From Lunularia cruciata (lineage: Eukaryota > Streptophyta > Marchantiopsida > Lunulariales > Lunulariaceae): a stretch of DNA of 64,000 nucleotides. The number at the start of each line of letters is the position of its first letter. The stretch's first letter is position 1. Shown piece after piece: positions 23,041 to 33,879 of this stretch. Location: NCBI GenBank assembly GCA_948567375.1, contig OX419759.1, positions 29,675,493 through 29,739,492 of the forward strand, given 5' to 3'. The notes under the pieces were generated by a model, which worked only from the letters and a program-made list of their open reading frames with translations, was not told the DNA's origin and ran no database searches. A program made the position numbers and the translations under genes.

Positions 23041-23390
23041 TCCTTGTAAAGTCTTATGTCTTTATGTTTATGTGTTTGGTGAATCTTCATAGTAAGCATT
23101 GCTATGTGCCTTGTTTGTTTGATCCTTGGTGCAAGTAGTGAGTTTTTGGAAGTATTTCCTTGTAAAGTGTTATGTCTTTGTGTTTGTGTGTTTGGTGAAT
23201 CTTAGTAGTAAGCATTGCTATATGCCTTGTGTGTTTGATCTCTGGTGCAAGTAGCAATTGTCTTGAAGCATTTCCTTGTAAAGTGTTATGTCTTTTTGTT
23301 AATGTGTTTGGTGAATCTTTGTAATAAGTTTTTTTATGTGCCTTGTGTTTTGATCCTTGGTGCAAGTAGCACTTTTTTGGAAGCATTACT
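23041..23390. repeat. Three tandem 116-bp repeats
   Basis: Units start at 23041, 23157 and 23273 with TCCTTGTAAAGT(C/G)TTATG and include GTGTTTGGTGAATCTT and TGGTGCAAGTAG. The repeated frames on the minus strand (23102-23386) are a by-product and not a gene. Confidence 0.9.
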
Positions 23391-23484
23391 TTGATGGGAC
23401 TAATTGCGCACTATAGTACTAAATGTGATCAAATTAAGAACATTTAGTGAGACAAACTTTGCATTGAAGATGTTGTGCATATAT

Positions 23485-23619
23485 ATACAATATGTCATGC
23501 GTATATACACAATATGTGCATGTGTTGCTACACAATACATTGCTGTCAACATCATACACCATAGACACATAACTCACATAGAAATCATACATAGGCTCTA
23601 AAGTGCCACAATAATCAGA
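23485..23619 (-). mobile_element. Truncated LTR start adjoining gypsy copy A
   Basis: About 110 bp repeating the first part of the copy A 3' LTR (TGTGGCACTTT...), abutting the end of that LTR head to tail. It looks like an LTR-LTR junction from unequal recombination or a tandem insertion, truncated on its left. Confidence 0.6.
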
Positions 23620-24162
23620 TGTTTACAACTAGACTCAACTCAACTCAGATCAGTACTTGATTTGTAACTCTATAAATAGCCAAGAACTAGGCACTAATTA
23701 TAGTCAAGCCACACCCACTTTAGCTAAGAGAATCTAGGTGATGCTTGCCAGCCTCTAGCCACCATAGCCAAGAACTCAAAGGCTCAACATCAGAGAAGTG
23801 AGCTCTCTGGAGTTGCACTTTGAAAGTATACCCCTGGACTCGAGCTAGGTCTAGAACCCTAATGGTTTTGCTGATAGCACACTCAATGGTGCAAATGGTG
23901 AAAAGTGATAGTGGGTCCCACCATGAAGTCAGACCAAACATAAAATCTGACCGTCAAAAAGTAGTCTGTAAGTGATTGTTGAAATACCTCTGACTACTAT
24001 CAATGCAACACCAGTGTCTGAGCAATCTAGATACAACACTAGAAATGGTGTGATAGCTGTCATACGTATATACATTGCTACACAACATACATCACTATCA
24101 ACATCATACACCATAGACACATAACTCACATAGAAGTCATACATAGACTCCAAAGTGCCACA
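23620..24162 (-). repeat. 3' LTR of gypsy copy A
   Basis: On the minus strand it starts TGTGGCACTTTGGAGTC, directly after a purine-rich GGGGAGCGAT, and ends near CATCTGATTAT. About 430 bp match the 5' LTR at 31982-32431, through blocks such as TATACCCCTGGACTC and AACATCAGAGAAGTGAGCTC (read on the + strand). Confidence 0.75.
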
Positions 24163-24172
24163 ATCGCTCCCC
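24163..24172 (-). promoter_or_regulatory. Polypurine-tract-like site of copy A
   Basis: GGGGAGCGAT on the minus strand abuts the LTR start TGTGG, the place where a polypurine primer for plus-strand synthesis is expected. Confidence 0.45.
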
Positions 24173-24337
24173 TAGCTAGCGGTTAGGTCCCTCTAACTCT
24201 AGATAGCCATCTACTCCAAGTATATGGTATACCCTATGATGGGCAAAGATCAAGAGGCCGGGTGCTATCAAGCCCCATTGTTAGTTGCCTATCTGCTATC
24301 TATTCCATATAAAGGATGAACTAGCTATAGGCCAAGT

Positions 24338-24500
24338 ACATCTAGGACATAACCAATGTCCCTAAGGAACCACCGCGAGGGGAGGAGTCATACATGCCAT
24401 ATGCCATCCTCTTGAACAACTATCACACACTAACATCCTCATATGCCTCACCATGCTAACGTGCTCCGGTCTAATCTTGTTGGCTGGGACATGGGTTTCT
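24338..24500 (-). pseudogene. PHD-finger-like C-terminus of gypsy copy A
   Basis: From 24442 to 24338 the minus strand reads MRMLVCDSCSRGWHMACM, then TPPL, VVP, one stop, GHWLCPRC. This matches the second half of a PHD finger: C-D-x-C, W-H-x2-C, P-P-L, W-x-C-x2-C. The first zinc pair is apparently gone (RPEH where C-x2-C would be expected). PHD fingers bind histone tails. At the C-terminus of a Ty3/gypsy polyprotein such a module would sit where chromoviruses carry a chromodomain, suggesting a role in choosing insertion sites. The role is inferred, and the copy is dead. Confidence 0.65.
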
Positions 24501-24570
24501 ACTCAACCCATCTACATCATGGTTCACCACTCCAAGTCCGTGAAATCACACTCCTATAAATCAGCGTCTA

Positions 24571-25026
24571 TCATGCAAGCTTCCTTGAAAGCTTATCAGA
24601 CTCCATCAACCACTTGAGCGGCTGATGATCAGTGATGAGAGTGAAAGGGTTACCAAATAGGTAACATTGGAAATGTGCTACTGCCCAAACTGCTGCCAAG
24701 TACTCTCCCTCATATGAACTATACTTTGCCTCTACTGAATTGTTGGAGCAACTAGCATAGGCCACCACAAACTCCTTCCTCTCATCATCATGTTGAGTGA
24801 ACACCACTCCAAGCCCCAACATACTCCAATCAATATGAACCTGAAATGGTTGTCCTTTGATTGGTCTCCTCAAAATAGGAGAAGATGTCAACCTTTCCTT
24901 GAGCTCTACAAAAGCTCTTGCCTGCTCATCTCCCCAACACCATTCTTGTGTAAGCTTGGTCAGCTTTGTCAAGGCCTTGGCGATGACACTAAATCCTCTA
25001 ACATAGTGGTGATAGAAGTTTTCCAA
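24571..25026 (-). pseudogene. gypsy copy A RT connection and RNase H
   Basis: A 151-codon frame, open throughout. It begins ENFYHHYVRGFSVIAKALTK (the RT thumb/connection motif of Ty3/gypsy), then PILRRPIKGQPFQVHIDWSM (RNase H-like strand; the usual DAS aspartate region reads DWS), GLGVVFTQHDD, VAYASCSNN, EAKYSSYEGEYLAAVWAV and ITDHQPLKWLMESDKLSRKL. It removes the RNA strand during reverse transcription. The frame is cut off after RKLA, where integrase should follow but does not. Confidence 0.85.
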
Positions 25027-25098
25027 CCCAAAGAATCCTCACACTCTGCTCACATCCGTAGGCCAAGGAATATGTGCAATAACCTCCACCTTGGTCTG

Positions 25099-25740
25099 CT
25101 AAACACCAAGTCTTCCGGCGTAGATAGTGTGACCCAAATACTCAACCTGCTCGTGGAAGAACCTACACTTCCTAGGATGTAATTTGAGTCCATGAGATCT
25201 CAACCTCTCAAACACCTCCAACAATTGTCTCTCATGCTCCTTCATAGTAGTGCTACAGACTAAGATGTCATCAATATAGCACCAAGCAAAGTCCAATCCA
25301 GCTAGGACCCTATCCATGACCCTCTGGAACTCAATAGGAGCATTCTTTAACCTAAATAGTAAGAACCTCCAGTGATATAACACATCCTTGCCGTAAGGAT
25401 AATAGCCTAAAATGTTTTCTTGGACTTACTTTCCTCCTTGATTGGCAACTGATGATATCCTGCTCAAAGATCCAAAGTACTTAAGACCTTTGCATGCCTA
25501 ATTGCATCAAGAATCTCCTCTGTTGTAAGCATGGCATACCAATTAGCCCTAATCTGTCGGTTGATAGGAAGGTAATCTCCACACATCTGCCTATCTGTGT
25601 AGTTGCCATGCATATCCTTCTTGGTTGACATTACTTTAGCTGATGTATACTCTCCATGTGAGATCTCCACCAAATCAACCTCAAAAAGGTCTTTACTCTA
25701 GCTCTAAATCAATGTCTTCTCCATGTTACTATAGCGATAA
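25099..25740 (-). pseudogene. gypsy copy A reverse transcriptase
   Basis: The N-terminal half (25673-25464) reads VEISHGEYTSAKVM, MCGDYLPINRQIRANWYAML (RT fingers, usually GDYRxIN) and EEILDAIRHAKVLSTLDL (block with catalytic D). The C-terminal half (25383-25099) reads FRLKNAPIEFQRVMDRVLAG, YIDDILVCS (catalytic Y-x-D-D), KCRFFHEQVEYLGHTIYAG. The halves are separated by a frameshifted stretch near 25384-25463, so no full protein is made. Confidence 0.85.
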
Positions 25741-27839
25741 GGATGTCGGAAAACTATTGTATTGCTAGTCAACTCAATCCGTATACTAGGTCCCTTTAGA
25801 GCTCCCAAATCCTTCATATTGAAGGCAAAAAAACTCGTGTAGCTCCTCAGGAACCTCCAAACCGTTCCCTTTTCCTCTCCCATAAGCTTGGGTCCAAGAT
25901 CTGGCTCCCAAGTATCCTTTGTAACTGTCGCAAGAGTGGAAAATATATTGACTGGCTGCTACACTAGGCCCTTGGGAGCAATAGTGTCATGCCCCCGACC
26001 ACTAGAGGTTCCAATCTATATGTGAAAAACTCCCTCCACTCTGGTTGCAAGCTCCACACATCCTCTAGCTGCATCCCAAGTGGACCAACGGTGTAATTTA
26101 AGTAGCCCACGCTCACCTGAATGGACTCCAAGTAGACCACTTTCCCTAGTAGCTACTGGTTGTGTTCCAAAAATACCATGTTCACTGGGTCCATCACTCC
26201 CAGCATGTGCTTGAATTGTCTTGGTAGGCACACGGCTCACAAGTGTCCGAGTGGTAATGCCTATCAAGCACATCCTATGCTGCTCTACCAAACCAAGGCT
26301 CACAATCCAGGTCAAACAGTTTAGGTCCATAGCCTGACCTAACACCTATTGCCTAGATGCCTCTGATACTGCTGGAATAGTGGTAATACTAGTGCAAAAA
26401 CCTATCACTTGATCTCTCTCATCGGCGTTGGGCTCCACCAACTGCTATTACTATGAGTCCTAAACAAGTACAAGTCCTCCCTCTTGAAAAGCATGAGAGA
26501 TAGGTAACCTATCAACCACTACCACCATCTGAGACTGACGCCACACATCCAAGATGTCATCAACAAGGATAAGGTCTAGTTGTTGAATCCCATCATATGC
26601 ACATTATAAAACTTCTCTAGGTAAGAGGTTCGTCTACCAAAGACAAAGACAATGAGCCTGTGATCCCACTTTGACTGCATCCAACAATATAGCAAGTCCG
26701 ATCCAAGAATGGACCAAATGTGTACTCGCCACCATTATGGTGCAAGAATTGCCCATCAAAGGAACATTCTCCAAAAGGTAAGTTGGAGAAACAAACTAAT
26801 GAACTTAGAGATGTCATAGTATTAGTAACATCTCCCAAAACACACCAAAATGAGGATCTTGAAGACCCAAACCTTGGCCAACATGTGTATGTCCTTGACA
26901 TGGCTATCCCAAAATCACCAAATGAACAAGCCCATGTCTTTCTAGATCATGCACCCCCAATAAGGAAATGTCTGTTGGTAGGACCTTCTGGTAATCCTGA
27001 CTGCTAACATCGGTAATAACTCCGGATACCAATAGGCCAAGTGTGCCATATGATGTAGAGAGACTCACCTAGTAGTCTCATCTTTCTCTACATACAAGTA
27101 CCTATGTGCTTGTATAACCGCCTGTAATACCGCAACTAGTCCGGTGCGGTACTACAAGCGGTTATACGAGTACAACCAAACAGCTCTAATAGACATATCC
27201 CCTCTACTAGATACTGCCAAGCAATGAGTGTGGTATCCTAAGAGGTCAAAGTAATCGACTCTGGGTGCTCATCCTCACACTCATCTCTTGATGGTACAAA
27301 GGCTCCACTCCAAGCCTATTGCACCAACTGATTTGCATGCTGCCATAATGCCTCCTCTAAACTCCACAATGGAACATCCAAGGTGGATGGAACAATCCCA
27401 CTCATACTCTAAATCCAAGTGATCTCTTATGATATTGGAGTATCTTCTACATGGTTGTTCCCCTCCAACAAGTCACCAGGTCAAGAAACTGCACCACTGA
27501 AAGTTGGAATTGATGCTGCCATAGTCTTGTACTATAGTGAGCCAAGACTACTACTACTAAAGCATACTAGTATGAGACATACTTGTCCCTCACTAAACTG
27601 CCAACCTGGTCTATAGGAGGCTTTCTCCTCCCAATAGTTAATTCTAAAACCCATGGGATACAACACTGCTTCCCCAACTAGCACATTGTATGACTCCTTT
27701 ATTGTCACAATAGCCTAAGCTCTCACCACCGAGATATCAATCGGATGACCAGGCTGAACCTGGACAACAAGCTCCCCATGTATGATGTACTATATCAAAC
27801 CACCACCTAGAGATATTTGGATCTGAAATGGACACCTCT
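25741..27839 (-). pseudogene. PR-RT spacer of gypsy copy A, with conserved box
   Basis: About 2 kb between protease and RT, longer than usual. The segment 26345-26016 is conserved in copies B (~44500-44820) and C (58817-58557): MLGQAMDLN, MCLIGIT, IQAHAG, GILGTQPVATRESGLLGVH-type, ARGCVELA, VFHI. Conservation in three decayed copies shows that it was coding in the ancestor. I do not recognise a domain. The rest is broken by stops. Confidence 0.55.
27112..27167. repeat. 23-bp inverted repeat in copy A
   Basis: GTATAACCGCCTGTAATACC... at 27112-27134 pairs with 27145-27167 at 21 of 23 positions around a 10-base loop. Copy C at the homologous place (~59690) lacks the right arm, so the hairpin is specific to copy A. 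Confidence 0.8.
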
Positions 27840-27930
27840 TCACATCGGTCTTCTGTACTCCAGACCGACTATTGCAGCCTTCTCCAACATAAGGGGCTAC
27901 GCACCAGAGTCTAACAAGACTCTTTATGGT
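27840..27930 (-). pseudogene. gypsy copy A protease remnant
   Basis: RVLLDSGA, a stop, then PLMLEKAAIVGLEY on the minus strand. D-S-G-A (Asp codon 27909-27911) is the catalytic motif of retropepsin-type aspartic proteases, which cut the gag-pol polyprotein. The stop directly after it inactivates this copy. In copy C the corresponding site (~60490) has lost the motif. Confidence 0.65.
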
Positions 27931-28566
27931 GTGTAGACCTTCCTTGAATGTCCCACCAAACAGAAAACGTCCCTCTAGTTATCCAATAGGACAACACCAA
28001 GTGTGAACCATGCTCTCTCAAAGGCCCGTCTAGAAGGCAACTCTTCCAGTCTTACCGCTACTGCCTACCATAAACCATTAGTCGCTGAACGGATCCCATG
28101 CTCCTCAACCAAGTCAGCTTTACTATCAACCACCTCTACTCTAGTAGTAGGACCTGCATCATTACTCTCACAAAGTGTGGCAGCCAACTGGAACACTGGG
28201 GTTGGGTCAACTCCCAATATAAACATGTCACTAGCTGAAAAAAAAAGGCACCGCATAATTAGCTAAGTTGTCCCCAACATTGTGCTAGACTCAGTTTGTG
28301 TAGTAGCAGGTGGCTGACTAGTAGGTAGTCCATTATGCACTCCATCACCATCTACCACACCTGCACTAGGACGTCTAGGAGCCATGGATGTCATCTGCAA
28401 TGCCTCAAATAGCGTGAAAGGCTAGGGAAGTCTGACATGTCTCCCAAACTCTCCTCTTTGTGGGTCCAACTCCACTAATGCTCCTCTAGGCTCTGGAGCA
28501 CGTACTGCACTCTTAGTCACTGCTGTAGATGCATCCACTTGTGTTGTTCCGTACATGAGGTCCAAA

Positions 28567-29302
28567 TGTAATACTCCAAGGACAAGAGAAGAGAGAAAAC
28601 ATAGATTTCACACTCAATCATCCAATGCTCCAAAGGAGCATCTTCTCTTTATTATATAGACAAAGAGGATCTCCTCCAAGGAAGCTCCACCATAGGATTA
28701 GGCACACAGATAGGTGACATGTCAGCAAGCTCCACCCTTGGATTACTTACTTGGATGGGTGACATGTCAGTCTTGGTTCTATCTGGTTGGTCAAACAAGC
28801 TTTGATTGGAGGGAATATTTTAGGGAATCTTCTTATAAGAATCTCAAAATTGCGTGGGTGAGGTACCATTGGAAAGATCTTGACATGACAAAGCAAGGAG
28901 GAAGGAAGGCCAATGCTTTTTTTGTTGGGGGGCATTTGCATATTTTTGAGGCCTAATTCATCCGTTTAGGCCTCCAAAATTGTCTTTAAAGATTTTAACC
29001 ATATTTTAGTTCCTACTCTATTAGTAGAAGTCCCCTTTTGGTGATACTTCTTTTTGATCTGTTTAGTCCATCATGTGTAACATCCTTCCAGATGTTACCA
29101 AACCAATTCTCACCTTTCAATCATATGTCTAGCTATTGTATCTAAGTTTTTTAAGTCTATTTTGGTTTCTGCCCTATTTGTAGAAGTACTCTTTTGGTGA
29201 TACTTTTATTTGATATATTTTAACCATCATGTATAACATCATTCCACATGTTACCAAACCAAATTTCACATCTAGATCATATGGCTAGCTCTTTGTATTA
29301 CA
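28567..29302 (-). mobile_element. Solo LTR of the chromovirus family in gypsy copy A gag
   Basis: A 736-bp segment with clean ends: in minus orientation it opens TGTAATACAAAG and closes GGAGTATTACA. It is flanked by a perfect 5-bp duplication CCAAA, and copy C (near 63071) shows the uninterrupted site GAAGTCCAAGACATCC. It carries the same internal tandem duplication as the LTRs at 13010 and 53408. A solo LTR arises by recombination between the two LTRs of a full element. Confidence 0.92.
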
Positions 29303-29559
29303 CCAAAGCATCTCTATCACCAACATATGAGGTGGAAGCCTTAGCACCCAAATCTGATCTCCTTGGAGCAATGGCCATACTAGCCAATCTTTGCTTCAAC
29401 TACTCAATCCAAGTAGCCATAGCTGTATCAGAAGTAAGGGCAGGTACAACACCTCTACTAGGTGTAGATCCTCTACCATCACTTCTACCACCTCATCCTC
29501 CATGAATTAGAGCTCCTCTACTACCTGCCATAGCAGCCCTACCATTCTGTAACTCTAGG

Positions 29560-30730
29560 TGTAGGTCAAAGCACCGGTCACTAGTGTGACCAAATCTATG
29601 GCAATGCTCACACTGCCTCTGTGTTGGTTGTGATGCACCAAAGGTATTAGGTCTGATGTCTTGAGTACCCTCTCTCCTATGGTGAGGTCCACCACAAGTC
29701 TAACAAGCAACACCACCACTCACTAGCTGTTGCTAACCCAAAAATGAAGGTAAGGGTCTAGCTCCACTAGGCCCTCCACTCGCTCCATAGGATCTGAGCT
29801 GTCCACCCTATCCTCAAAAACCAAGTGGGCTTGGTGCACTCTGCTGCACTCTAGAAGAAGTAACAGCTATGGATGAGGTCTCCCTACCAAATCTAGATGT
29901 CACCACTCTCTCCTCCACTATGTTGAGCTCAATATGCTCAACCAAACAAAAGACCACTACCAAAGTGAGCAAAGTAGCATGTAACAATGTAGCATCATGA
30001 ACTCTAGGTTGCAACTCCTTGTCTAGTATCCCATACCAGAATTGGACTACTTGGGCCTTAGTAACTCTCTAAGTGAAATTGATCAGCTGCCTCATGCAAA
30101 TGTATGCCTCGCGTAAGCTCTCTCTAGCTTCCGTTGGAACTCTTGCAAGCTCCTCAGCTTGTCAGTCCCTGGTAGTTCTATCTCAAATATTGGAAGAGCT
30201 CTACCATGGGGTTAAACCTCAGTACCACACCACCTCCTGTAGCGGTACCTCCACTTGTGGTAGCACTATCTCTACCTAGTGCACCTCCATTAGCTCCACC
30301 AACACTACTCAAGCTAGAACTTGTGGGTACAGCCGATCTACTCCTAGCGACCAAGCCTAAAGTGATAGAGACATAGTTTGGATACCAATATTGTCTCCAT
30401 AACTCAATCTCCTCCAAATGAGCTCTCCTGAAGTCATGGTAGTCGTCCACCGGTGGATCCTCCAAGTGCTGAAACAACCCTTTCCATGCCATGAAGGGTG
30501 TAAAAAAATTTGGGTTCCGCATCTATTGCAGATCACACCAACTATTGAAGTCCTAGATGAATTCATCCAATGCAATGGTACCCACTATACCTGAGTAATT
30601 CCTAGGGCCTTTGGAGGCCCCATAAATCTTGTCCATGTTCCACAACAACGGTGCAAACACGCCAAGTGCACTCTCAATTGAATCAACTCTTGTGTCAAAC
30701 TCCAACTCAGAGTCAATCTCCTCCCTCACT
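29560..30730 (-). pseudogene. gypsy copy A gag
   Basis: Right to left: a leader of gag (EEIDSELEFDTRVDSIES and MDKIYGASKGP), the core FFTPFMAWKGLFQHLEDPPV and RAHLEEIELWRQYW (30522 onward), QPRVHDATLLHATLL, VEERVVTSRFGRETSSIAV (30014-29814), then zinc knuckles, the second reading CEHCHRFGHTSDRC (C-x2-C-x4-H-x4-C, ~29610-29570). Gag packages element RNA; the knuckle binds it. Stops lie between the segments. The copy B counterpart (42560-43650) shows the same order. Confidence 0.75.
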
Positions 30731-31981
30731 GGGACCTGAGATACAAGCTAATATCGAGCACCACTCTAAGTAAACCATTATGTATTTTAGGGCTAACTCC
30801 TTTGGAATCCCCAAAGAACTCCGTTGTGACAAAATAACCGCAACTGCAACCACAAATTGGAACCACCAACCGCAACTCCAAGTACTCCAACAAGTGCCAA
30901 CACCAACTAAGTACCACCAAGTGCCAATACCCATGGAACACCACCTGCCAATGTAACTCTAATTGAGATCATACACTAGGGAAAAAGGTAACATGTAACT
31001 TGCCATCACAACATGCACTCTCACGTCTGTAGGTCATCACTTCTTGCCTCACCGGAGAGAAACAAATGTAGTCTAACTGGTCATCACTCCTGCCTCACTA
31101 TCAAGAGCACACAGAGCATCAATGCTCTAAATTTAAGGCATCTCACACAAACGTGGTGCACAAACAAGAAGTAGAGAATGGAGGGGATCTAATCACAAGA
31201 AATCTAAACAAAAACCCTCCATCTTATAAAGCAACACAAGACTTACTCTGCCACCATTTGGCATTTGACATAAGAGAAAGTCGTAGGTCTTAAGCTACGT
31301 AGGGCTTAGGATGTAGGTCCTAAGCTATGAGGATCACCAAGAATTGGATCAAATTGCCTCTTCTAGCCAAAGCTACAAGTGTATAGACAACAATGGCACA
31401 GTCACTAAGACAACAAGTGAGGGTGGACAAGTTGCCTAGGGCACCAATCTAGAAACAAGAGATCTAGGGGTCAAACCTTATTGCGCACAATCTAGCAAGA
31501 TGAGCAGATTTTGCCAAACAATGACAAAGATCTACTCTAAACTAGCTAGCCTCACGCCAGCAAGTTGGCTCTTCTAAGGCTTTGTAGCCTCTCATAGCCC
31601 ACCGCACTATGCCTCAAAGCCACTCTTCACTTGAGCCAAATTGAAAAAATGGGTTTCTTCAAATCACAAATTCACGAGGGTAGGCTCCCAACTCCACCTT
31701 CAATTTCACTTTTTGAGCTCAACTCGCAACAAATTGGTCCTGCCTTCACCTCTTGAGCACAAAATCACAACCATTGCTCAAAACTTGCTTCTTCTTTGCT
31801 CGAAAATTGGCCAATGCTTTAGCACACCATCTACCTTACTGCCAAATCTACATCAAGCAACAAGCTTTTGCACACCAAAAACTGAACTTCAATCGAGCTA
31901 CCAACAAATCCACCGAGCTTGGAGATACCATCAACACTCAAAGTTCCTACACCCAATTTCCCCCTGACCTCACTTCTCTGA

Positions 31982-32431
31982 TGTAATCAGATTTTTTACA
32001 ACTCTTGACTCAACTCAACTCAGGTCTGTACTTGATCTATTGCTCTATAATCTCCCAACAATTGTGCATTGATTACAATCAAGCCACACCCACTCTAGCT
32101 TGGAGAATCCAAGTGACCCTCGCCGGCCTATGTCCACCATAACTAGGAACTCAAAGGCTCAACATCAGAGAAGTGAGCTCTTTGGAGCTGCACTTTGAAA
32201 GTATACCCCTGGACTCAAGCTAGGTCTAGGTCCTAATGGTTCCACTGATGGCACACTTGACGATGCAAATGGTGCAAAGTGATGATAGGCCCCACCATGA
32301 AGTCAATACTCCAAACACAAAATTTGACCATTGGAAAGTAGTCTATAAGTGACTATTGAAATACCTTTGACTACTATCACTGCAACTCCAATGTCCGAGC
32401 AATTTAGATACAAACTACAAATGGCGTGACA
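31982..32431 (-). repeat. 5' LTR of gypsy copy A (incomplete)
   Basis: It matches 23620-24056 but lacks the first ~110 bp of the LTR on its outer (right) side. Its inner end is GATTACA, followed by ATCAGAGAAG, which resembles part of an initiator-Met-tRNA primer site (plant elements often have TGGTATCAGAGC). Confidence 0.7.
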
Positions 32432-33032
32432 AAGACAAAACCTATAACTTTTGTGCCTTTGGAAGGAAAGGTGGAATGCAAACCTTTACATGGTTTCTAG
32501 CTATATCTTTGAAAGGTTTGAACCTTTCAAAGAGTAGAATGTGAATCTTGAGAGCACCTTCATAGGTAAATGAAATATTTGGATTACTACCTTATTTTCA
32601 AGATTTGCATTATTTATTATATATATGATAGTGATTTTCTTTGTATCTTTTTGCTATGTGTTTTCTTGGTTTTTTTGTCTTCTTTTGAATTAGTTTCTTC
32701 CCAAGAGGTTAAACAAGCAATGATAATAACTACATTGTGAAACTTGCTTTTGTATCTAACCAATATTAAACCAAGGTCTCATTGGAATGAGTTGTTTCTT
32801 ATTGGAATGATGCAATTTGAGGTATATTGAATTGTTTCGTCATCTATCCAATATCGAATGAGCTTTTCTATAATTGAAACATTCTTATATATCCAACTAT
32901 AAGAGGAGTGAACCCAAATTCCTAATGGGAGGAATCATATATCCAATAGGAATTGAAAGATTCATTGAGAGAAACTCAAATGTCCAATATTATAATGCAA
33001 ATATCTAAATTCTCCCAAACAAATGTTCAACG
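32432..33032 (+). other. Fragment related to the unnamed unit's right part
   Basis: No gene. CCAAGAGGTTAAACAAGCAA near 32700 matches the terminal region of the units at 37290-40238 (CCAAGAGGTTAAATAGGTAA) and 16583-20235. It probably derives from another copy; several TATCCAAT-type motifs follow. Confidence 0.4.
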
Positions 33033-33704
33033 TATGACAACCCGGCAAATATCACTTTTGCGGTAATCGGGTAAGTAAAGTTTGTTCCCGTAGAGATACG
33101 ATTCAAAAATGTCTAAATACAAAGTCAAACAGTAACTTGTAGTTCTTATTGATTGCTTCTTTAATCTCTCAGGTAGAAACTACACCCAGAAGAGAGTAAC
33201 AAGCTCATAATCTTGACAACTTGTCACGAATACACACACACATAATCACAACATAGCAAATTCTATCCAAACAACTCTTGATTGTGATGATTCAGATTCT
33301 CCCAAAGATGGCACTTCACTACAAAGAATGATTTTGCCTCAGAATTGTGGCTACCCCTCCACTGAAGGCACAACTTCCTTGATCAAAATTGCTTCACATC
33401 AACTTTGTGCTGCACTCACAAATGCAGAATACTTCCAACACTACAATTCCTCTTAGATCTGTCAAGGCATTGCTCCGATGCACTTCACTCAAGATCACAC
33501 ACACAGAATGAAGATCAAGGCTGCAGAATCCAACATCCACAGACACATTGACTTGCACTTCAGAATTCTCCACACACTCACAAACACAAACACAGATTTG
33601 ACAATCGGAATTAAGCTCAAGCGACGAGCTCTGAAAACAATACTTGGCTTTATCTATCTTTAGAAATATGAATACTGAACAACATAGTACTACAAATGCT
33701 CCCC

Positions 33705-33711
33705 TTAAATA
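33705..33711 (-). promoter_or_regulatory. TATTTAA box of unit ii
   Basis: CAGTATTTAAGGGGAGCATT on the minus strand, 679 bp before the unit's end and identical in context to the box at 62049. Probable TATA element of the unit's own promoter. Confidence 0.6.
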
Positions 33712-33879
33712 CTGAAGTAAATGGCAGTTCTTCCTACCTATGCACCGCTCCTTAACATCTCTTCCTACCTACAGATCCAAACTGACAATCCATCTCTTCA
33801 TATCTGCCTCTTCTTATCTCAAAATTGATACTTACATTGATCCGATGTCTACCTCATCATCGGCTTCCAAACCTGATGA

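Larger units (their letters stand above)
23620..32431 (-). mobile_element. Ty3/gypsy retrotransposon, copy A (PHD lineage)
   Basis: Read right to left: 5' LTR (32431-31982), leader, gag with zinc knuckles, protease, a long PR-RT spacer, RT, RNase H, a PHD-like finger and the 3' LTR. Integrase is missing: only ~130 bp separates RNase H from the PHD-like segment, so an internal deletion removed it. A solo LTR of another family sits in gag (28567-29302). Stops and frameshifts occur in every domain. Copies B (40940-45428) and C (57621-64000) are the same family. Order protease-RT-RNase H is the usual Ty3/gypsy order. Confidence 0.85.

Noticed and set aside
23102-23386. 94-codon minus-strand frame with internal protein repeats
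   Set aside because: A by-product of three 116-bp tandem DNA repeats whose length is not a multiple of three plus low stop density; no other evidence.
23041-23390. CRISPR-like direct repeats
   Set aside because: The units are contiguous 116-bp tandem repeats without unique spacers, in a eukaryotic context.
29814-30014. Possible host gene with conserved frame on the minus strand
   Set aside because: Copy B at 43219-43401 has the same protein stretch in the same gag context, so it is part of the retrotransposon.
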